Shown piece by piece: positions 59,472 to 64,000 of a stretch of DNA of 64,000 nucleotides (the first letter of the stretch is position 1; each line of letters starts with the position of its first letter). This DNA comes from Caballeronia cordobensis (GTDB taxonomy: Bacteria; Pseudomonadota; Gammaproteobacteria; Burkholderiales; Burkholderiaceae): contig NZ_FCNY02000010.1 of the NCBI RefSeq assembly GCF_001544575.2, forward strand, positions 1-64,000, given 5' to 3'. A model generated the notes under the pieces. That model saw only the letters and a list, made by a program, of their open reading frames with translations, searched no databases and was not told the origin of the DNA. The translations under genes were made by a program, and so were the position numbers.

Positions 59472-61934
59472 TCAAGCGTTGACGAGCACGTCGCGCACGT
59501 AGTCCTCCCGCCAGTGCGGGCTGCCTGACTTCACGTGCTTGTCGAGGAGCGCCTGCGCGCGACCGTCCGAGCGCAGGTAGGCAAGTGCTTCCTTCGGGAA
59601 CTGGGCCTGCAGCATCCGGCTCTGCTTGGCCGTCACCCACAGGTAGTCGCGGTTGGGCACTGCGTCGGAAATCATCTTGATCTGGTGCTGCGTCAGACCG
59701 AATACGTCGCTGTACAGCCCTTGGTTGTTGATTGCGTCGCTGTTCGGCAGGTAGATGATGTTCGGGATGTTCTCCTTGAGAATCTCGAAGTTCGGCACGC
59801 GAGCCACCTGGCCAAGCGACTGCGTGGCCATCAGCAGCGTTGCGTTGAGCTTTCGGATCGTCACCGCCCAGATTTCGAGGCGCGCGTAAAACTTCGGGTA
59901 GGTGAAGAAGAAGCCTGCCTCTTCGATCTCAATCACCGTATACCGCTTGCCGTCGAGGATTTGCGCGATCCGGTAGAACGCGTAGTCCATGAACAAGGCT
60001 GCGGCCACCGGAAAATTCTGAAACAGGTCGCCCATCTCGATCGACAAGTCGTCCGAGATAGCGAAGCCGTCTTCCGCGTGGTCGAAGAATTTGCCGTTCT
60101 TGTTGCCCTCGGTCCAGACCTGAAGGCGCTCGCGCAAATCGGCCGGCAGCAGCGTGATCAGCCCCGAAAGACGCCACTTCTCCGGCGGAAAGCCGAGCGC
60201 GAGCGTCCGGATGCGCTCGTAAATCTCGGTCTGCTGCTGCGGCGTGCAGGTGTAGTCCTCGCCCTCGATGGCGAGTTGCACCCAGTCTGCGACGTAGGAC
60301 CAGTGCTTCTCTTCGGCGATCAGCGAAAGCGGATTGACCGAGGTCGCCGCTTCAAAACGTCCCGTAGCGTCGATGAACCGGCCACCAGCGAGCAACGTGG
60401 GAATGCGCGTCGAGCGGTCCTTGTCGAAGCGGATGCGGCGCGCCCCGTGGCGGCCCGTCTGCGTCATCAGGTAATTCAGAAACACCGACTTACCCGCGCC
60501 GATTGGACCAACGACGAGTGTGTGCGCCTTGCCGCCCGGATGGTGCAAGTCGAAATACTGCAGCGTGCGATGGCGGGTCGGCAGGCACGTGAGCGGGCCG
60601 GTTTTCGCACCGGACTGCTGCGTCAGCCATTCATTGACCTTCGAACCCTCGCCTACGCTGCACAGCGGCGCAATGTCGGAGACGGCAGGCGTCTCAACGA
60701 ACTGCAGGCGCTTCTGCTGGTCCCAGCGGCCCGGCAGCGTCGCGCTCCACGAGGCGAACAGGTTCGTCTTTTCGAGGATCACACCAAAGCCCGCGTTGCC
60801 GATGACGCCGACCACCTGACGCGTCGCGTCCTCGCATTCTTCAGGCGTGCTGCCATAGACGACCACGGAGATATTGGCGAAGCCGTACTGCTGGCCCTCG
60901 GCGTCCAGCTTCGCGAGTGCGTCGCCGGCTTCTTTCGCGAGAATCTCACGACCTTCGTCGTTTTTCTGCTCTTCCTTCGTTGCCCACTGCTTCAGGATGG
61001 CGACTGGATTGAAGGCCGCGACCTTGTAGAAGCCGCGAATTTTCTTGATGTACGCGCTCGCGCGTGACGTGTCGAGGAAACGGAACATCACGCAGACGTC
61101 CAGTTCAGCATCGACCTGCGAGAGCACATCGAGCGCCGCCTCCTGAAACCCCATCCACTCCTTGATACCGATGACGCGGGCGTACACCTTGCCGTGCGCC
61201 GATTCGAACATCAGCTCGGTCGCGCCGATCGTAACTTCCGTCTCGGTCAGATGCGTGTCCAGCATCGTGACCGGATAGCGCACGCGGCGCTTGGGCGTCG
61301 ACGGATTCGCTCGCTGATGCAGGAACGAAAGCACGTTCTGAAGCTGAAGCCGCTTCATCTTCAGACGTGTAACGCCGCCAACGAAGCCGTCGATCACCGA
61401 TTCAAACCGCTTGATCTCGTTCTGGATCTTGGTCAGGTCGAACGCAAAGGCGCTGCGCGCGAGAATTGTGTCTTTCGCGGCTTCGAACATCGCCACAGCG
61501 AGGTTCTTGCCGCCGACCGTCATGTGGTAGGAGATCTTGTCGAAGATCCGCGAGATGCCGGTTTCAGGCGTGAAGGCCAACGCGAGCGAGTGCGAGTTTT
61601 TGAAGTACTTGCCACTGCCAATGATCGCTTGATTGATCGCGTCGACGCGCGCATCGGCTTCCGACGCAAACGTGCCGTCCATGCCACCCCGCACGCGCCG
61701 ATGCGACATGCGCCACCACGCAGTTACCCGGTGGTCAAAGTTCCGGCACGCATGGTCCAGGTTGTCTCGCGCGGCTGTAATGTCGCCAGGATTCGGCGAA
61801 TCTGCGTCGATGCCTTCGAACTCGAACACGGTCAGGAGCGACCCGTCCTTGTTGAGCACCAGTTCTGGTGTGACCATAGTTGCCCAGGGCGCGATTTCCT
61901 GCACCGCGCGCTTGGTGAACATCATCTTCAGCAT
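59472..61934 (-). CDS. trbE: VirB4/TrbE-family T4SS ATPase
   Basis: 820 residues. Walker A VVGPIGAGKSVF lies near 475-485. The Walker B region reads YTVIEIEEAGFF, with the partner block LLMATQSLGQVARVP. The N-terminal half (LLTVFEFEGIDADSP) is the VirB4 domain. It energises pilus assembly and DNA transfer at the inner membrane. The ATG at 61934 is taken because family similarity begins there, although the frame stays open to 62030 and the ribosome-binding site is weak. Confidence 0.93.
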   Translation of the reverse strand: MLKMMFTKRAVQEIAPWATMVTPELVLNKDGSLLTVFEFEGIDADSPNPGDITAARDNLDHACRNFDHRVTAWWRMSHRRVRGGMDGTFASEADARVDAINQAIIGSGKYFKNSHSLALAFTPETGISRIFDKISYHMTVGGKNLAVAMFEAAKDTILARSAFAFDLTKIQNEIKRFESVIDGFVGGVTRLKMKRLQLQNVLSFLHQRANPSTPKRRVRYPVTMLDTHLTETEVTIGATELMFESAHGKVYARVIGIKEWMGFQEAALDVLSQVDAELDVCVMFRFLDTSRASAYIKKIRGFYKVAAFNPVAILKQWATKEEQKNDEGREILAKEAGDALAKLDAEGQQYGFANISVVVYGSTPEECEDATRQVVGVIGNAGFGVILEKTNLFASWSATLPGRWDQQKRLQFVETPAVSDIAPLCSVGEGSKVNEWLTQQSGAKTGPLTCLPTRHRTLQYFDLHHPGGKAHTLVVGPIGAGKSVFLNYLMTQTGRHGARRIRFDKDRSTRIPTLLAGGRFIDATGRFEAATSVNPLSLIAEEKHWSYVADWVQLAIEGEDYTCTPQQQTEIYERIRTLALGFPPEKWRLSGLITLLPADLRERLQVWTEGNKNGKFFDHAEDGFAISDDLSIEMGDLFQNFPVAAALFMDYAFYRIAQILDGKRYTVIEIEEAGFFFTYPKFYARLEIWAVTIRKLNATLLMATQSLGQVARVPNFEILKENIPNIIYLPNSDAINNQGLYSDVFGLTQHQIKMISDAVPNRDYLWVTAKQSRMLQAQFPKEALAYLRSDGRAQALLDKHVKSGSPHWREDYVRDVLVNA

Positions 61935-61947
61935 GGTTCTTTGCCTA

Positions 61948-62256
61948 CTAGCATGGTAGGTCCTGATCAAACCCATACGGGCGCTTGAAGCGCGCACTGA
62001 AACGGCTGCTCGGGCCCGGCTCATAGACATCCGGGTAGCGGTTGTACACCAGCATCACGATTCGCCACCACGGGTCAGTCGAGCTTTTCCAGCGCAAGAA
62101 CACATGCACCACCACGCCGACAAGGAGAAATCCCGGTGTCCAGCTCGTGTAGGTGAGCAGCGCCGTCATCGTCCCGTTAAAAATGGCGAGCCCCCGGTCT
62201 GCCCCGCCCATCTGGCGCGGCAGCGAAAGGCCCCGACTAACCTTGTGTTGGCGCAT
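61948..62256 (-). CDS. trbD: VirB3/TrbD-family protein
   Basis: 102 residues. The short N-terminal block (SRGLSLPRQMGGADRGLAIF) is followed by a TM segment (FLLVGVVVHVFLRW). This is the usual VirB3 layout (R-x-L-x-x-P-x-x-x-G-x-D-R). It works with VirB4 at the inner membrane. The start lies directly behind the TrbC stop (TGATATG). Confidence 0.88.
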   Translation of the reverse strand: MRQHKVSRGLSLPRQMGGADRGLAIFNGTMTALLTYTSWTPGFLLVGVVVHVFLRWKSSTDPWWRIVMLVYNRYPDVYEPGPSSRFSARFKRPYGFDQDLPC

Positions 62257-62257
62257 A

Positions 62258-62611
62258 TCAGCAGGCGTTGGCCATGTGGAAGTGGCTCTGCATAATCGGC
62301 ACGGCGACCGACGCAATGCCGAGGCCGACGAGCACCACCGAGAACGTCTTGGCGATATTGCTTTCTGAGTTCGCCACCGCGACGCCGCCGAGCGTGATCA
62401 GCACGATGCCGATGCCGTAGAGATATGGGCCGCTGATCAGGTTGCTGATCGTGCAGATGATGTCCGTCAGGCCCGTCAGATTGGAAAAGTCGCCCGCTGC
62501 CATAGCGGCCACCGACACGACGCTCAAGAGCGCGCCGACCAGCATGGACTTGCCCGGACGCAGACGTTTTGCCACCGTTGCGGCTCTGTTAAGTACCTTC
62601 TTGCCCTTCAT
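62258..62611 (-). CDS. trbC: VirB2/TrbC-family pilin
   Basis: 117 residues. A long signal peptide (residues 1-38, ending AMA) is followed by two TM helices (DIICTISNLISGPYLYGIGI and SVVLVGLGIASVAVPIMQ). This is the major T4SS pilus subunit. Lies 12 nt behind VirB11 and 1 nt before VirB3. Confidence 0.88.
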   Translation of the reverse strand: MKGKKVLNRAATVAKRLRPGKSMLVGALLSVVSVAAMAAGDFSNLTGLTDIICTISNLISGPYLYGIGIVLITLGGVAVANSESNIAKTFSVVLVGLGIASVAVPIMQSHFHMANAC

Positions 62612-62623
62612 TTGATGCTCCCG

Positions 62624-63673
62624 TTAAAAAACGCGTTGTAGGTCGTAATCGTTGTTTTTGAATCCACGGATTTCGAGGATTTCGGAGACGTGCCGCATCT
62701 CGCCGGTGCGTTTGAAATGCACGACGTAGTTGAAGCAGTCAGCGATGTTTTTGCGCATGTCTTCCAGCTCCCACCGCGATCCGGTCGGGATACCGAGCAT
62801 GGCAAGCGATTCAAGGCGGCTCAACGCCGTGCGCCCGTTGTTCGCGTGGATGGAGGCAAGGCCGCCATCGTGGCCAGTGTTGAGTGCCTGCAGCAGGTCG
62901 TAGGCTTCGCCGCCCCGGACTTCACCAACGATGATGCGGTCGGGGCGAAAGCGCAGGCACAGCGCCACGAGCAGCTGCGTCGTCACGTTCGTGTCGGCAT
63001 TGGAAAGTAGCCGCACGCGGTTGGGCACGTGCAGCTTCAGTTCCATCGTGTCCTCGATCGAGATGACCCGCTGGTCTTGCGGGATTTGTTCGATCAGCGC
63101 GTTGAGAAACGTGGTCTTACCCGCCGACGTCCCGCCGGCGACGAGCACGTTCTTGCGCGACTGGACGAGCGCGACGAGCGCGCGCATGAGCGCTTCGTCC
63201 TCGATGCCGTCCTCGAAATGAATGGCTTCCGCGTATTCCGGTCGGGCGTTGGCTGCCGAAAACGCGCCCATGTTCACGTAGTCCGACAGCGTGAGTTTCG
63301 ATTCACGGTGCTTCCGGATGCTCAGCGCGTGACCGTCGATCGACGTCGGGCTCATCACCGCTGCGATACGCAAGTTCTGATGACCCGCGTTGATGATCCC
63401 CTTGTCGCTGCCCGCCTTCGCCGACTTCTCAACGGACGAAGCGAGGGAGTGAATTGCTCCTTCGAGCTGCTCAGGGCGCAGGTCAATGTTCTCGCGTGTC
63501 ATCACGCCGCGACGTTCCACCCACACATTGCGGTAATCGTTGATCATGATTTCCGCAAGGTCGGGCGAGTCCAGCAGCTCGCGCAGCGGCGAAAGCGCAT
63601 GGAAGAACATGCGCACGGCTTCCGCTTCGAGGGGGCGCAACTTCAGGAGTTGGTTGTCGGCAGACTCGGACAT
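62624..63673 (-). CDS. trbB: VirB11/TrbB-family traffic ATPase
   Basis: 349 residues. Motifs of secretion ATPases: Walker A AGGTSAGKTTF (about 179-189), Asp box ISIEDTMEL, Walker B RPDRIIVGEVRGGEA, His box TGHDGGLASIHAN. Hexameric ATPase of the T4SS, feeding pilus assembly and transfer. It is the first gene of the operon that ends at 53007. Confidence 0.93.
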   Translation of the reverse strand: MSESADNQLLKLRPLEAEAVRMFFHALSPLRELLDSPDLAEIMINDYRNVWVERRGVMTRENIDLRPEQLEGAIHSLASSVEKSAKAGSDKGIINAGHQNLRIAAVMSPTSIDGHALSIRKHRESKLTLSDYVNMGAFSAANARPEYAEAIHFEDGIEDEALMRALVALVQSRKNVLVAGGTSAGKTTFLNALIEQIPQDQRVISIEDTMELKLHVPNRVRLLSNADTNVTTQLLVALCLRFRPDRIIVGEVRGGEAYDLLQALNTGHDGGLASIHANNGRTALSRLESLAMLGIPTGSRWELEDMRKNIADCFNYVVHFKRTGEMRHVSEILEIRGFKNNDYDLQRVF

Positions 63674-63840
63674 GCGATGCTTTGTGGGCTATCTAACATG
63701 TCGGCTATTGTTGGTGTTGGCAAACGTGCGCAGGCAGCGAAAGAGGCGTCAAATTGAGCAGCTTTCCCGGCGACTGCGGAGATATCTTCGGGGCTGTTGC
63801 GGAACAGGCCCGCAGAAACTTTCGCTGAGGCGGGCGACCA
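63674..63840. promoter_or_regulatory. Upstream region of the T4SS operon
   Basis: About 170 bp between the virB11 start and the repeat element at 63841. It must contain the minus-strand promoter or connect to one further right. No -35/-10 pair was resolved with confidence and no gene is seen. Confidence 0.35.
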
Positions 63841-63976
63841 ACGCTATCCGGATAGCGTCCCACCGCGGACGAGCATTCGCTTAGTGCCTTGAATCTAAGG
63901 AAAAAAAGACGTGTTACAAAGTTCGCCGGATATGCACACCCCCCTTAGTCGGCTAACTTTTTAGGTTATGAAACGC
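63841..63976. repeat. Long repeat element, copy 2, upstream of the T4SS operon
   Basis: ACGCTATCC followed by its reverse complement (63841-63858, perfect 18-bp palindrome), then a spacer, then the 52-bp block (63911-63962) identical to copy 1 at 50 of 52 positions. The distance from palindrome centre to block is the same as in copy 1. It begins about 168 bp upstream of virB11. Confidence 0.85.
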
Positions 63977-64000
63977 CGCGTTCGAGTGGCGTTATCAACC

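Noticed and set aside
59535..61067. 510-residue open frame on the plus strand opposite virB4
   Set aside because: Antisense shadow; no recognisable motif, while the minus strand holds all VirB4 motifs.
63805..63840. CGCAGAAACTTTCGCTGA resembles the 3' end of dnaE2 (6104-6122)
   Set aside because: Match is only about 16 bases and nothing upstream aligns; too short to call a second dnaE2 relic.
1..64000. CRISPR arrays, rRNA or tRNA genes, integron integrase, plasmid replication or partition genes
   Set aside because: None seen on reading both strands; no regularly spaced repeats, no tRNA cloverleaf, no RepA/ParA/ParB-like product.

Overview
The window is GC-rich accessory DNA that looks like Burkholderiaceae (Paraburkholderia/Caballeronia/Burkholderia type). 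The evidence is the general gene content, a Burkholderia-style H-NS protein, an imuA-imuB-dnaE2 mutagenesis cassette, a Ku/LigD pair, a plasmid-style flhDC and a Trb/VirB-type conjugation cluster. No rRNA, tRNA, ribosomal or core-metabolic gene was seen. With transfer genes, an IS element and a group II intron present, the likeliest source is a large plasmid, chromid or integrated conjugative element. No replication or partition gene lies in the window, so the replicon type cannot be stated.

1-6.1 kb: the start of flhC (cut by the window edge) and flhD on the minus strand, then an SOS-boxed imuA-imuB-dnaE2 operon. 6.2-15 kb: small regulatory and unknown genes (MarR plus an NTF2-like protein, AraC, membrane proteins, vapBC with three small co-directional genes, a dnaE2 fragment, small membrane proteins). 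15-20 kb: envelope genes (CAP-domain lipoprotein, CsgG-like lipoprotein, YqaE/Pmp3 protein, exported protein). 20-28 kb: a DNA-repair block with an SRAP/YedK protein, Ku, a MerR-TPR protein coupled to Ku, and a LigD without its phosphoesterase domain. 28-32 kb: a frameshifted diguanylate cyclase, H-NS and unknown genes.

32.1-42.6 kb: one long minus-strand operon. In order of transcription it holds a small protein, a Gp3-like recombination-directionality-factor-like protein, a NADAR (YbiA-like) protein, SbcD-like nuclease, an unknown protein, SbcC/Rad50-like ATPase, three small unknowns interleaved with a DpdA-family (TGT-like) protein, and a DndC-like PP-loop/PAPS-reductase protein whose N-terminus is frameshifted. 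Its genes are separated by similar GC-rich hairpins, and its leader carries two hairpins and an intrinsic terminator. This is the best candidate for an undescribed system: nucleic-acid base chemistry joined to an Mre11/Rad50-like nuclease.

43.3-45.5 kb: four plus-strand genes including a bactofilin, ending at a terminator. A group II intron (45606-49792) sits directly behind that terminator and is split by a 2.3-kb IS21-family element with 6-bp target duplications. 50.2-63.7 kb: conjugation region on the minus strand, VirB11-VirB2-VirB3-VirB4-VirB5-VirB6 (TrbB-C-D-E-J-L order), a MobH/TraI_2-like protein that has lost its HD residues, a TraD/VirD4 coupling protein, accessory genes and a terminator, followed by a second set with a UvrD-like helicase. 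VirB8/9/10 are not in the window. Two near-identical copies of a roughly 138-bp element (palindrome plus a 52-bp block) lie at 50.0 and 63.85 kb, on either side of this region.

Several genes (28320-29749, 32148-33949, 19850-20028) need a single small indel to read through. They may be real pseudogenes or residual sequencing errors; the sequence alone does not decide.
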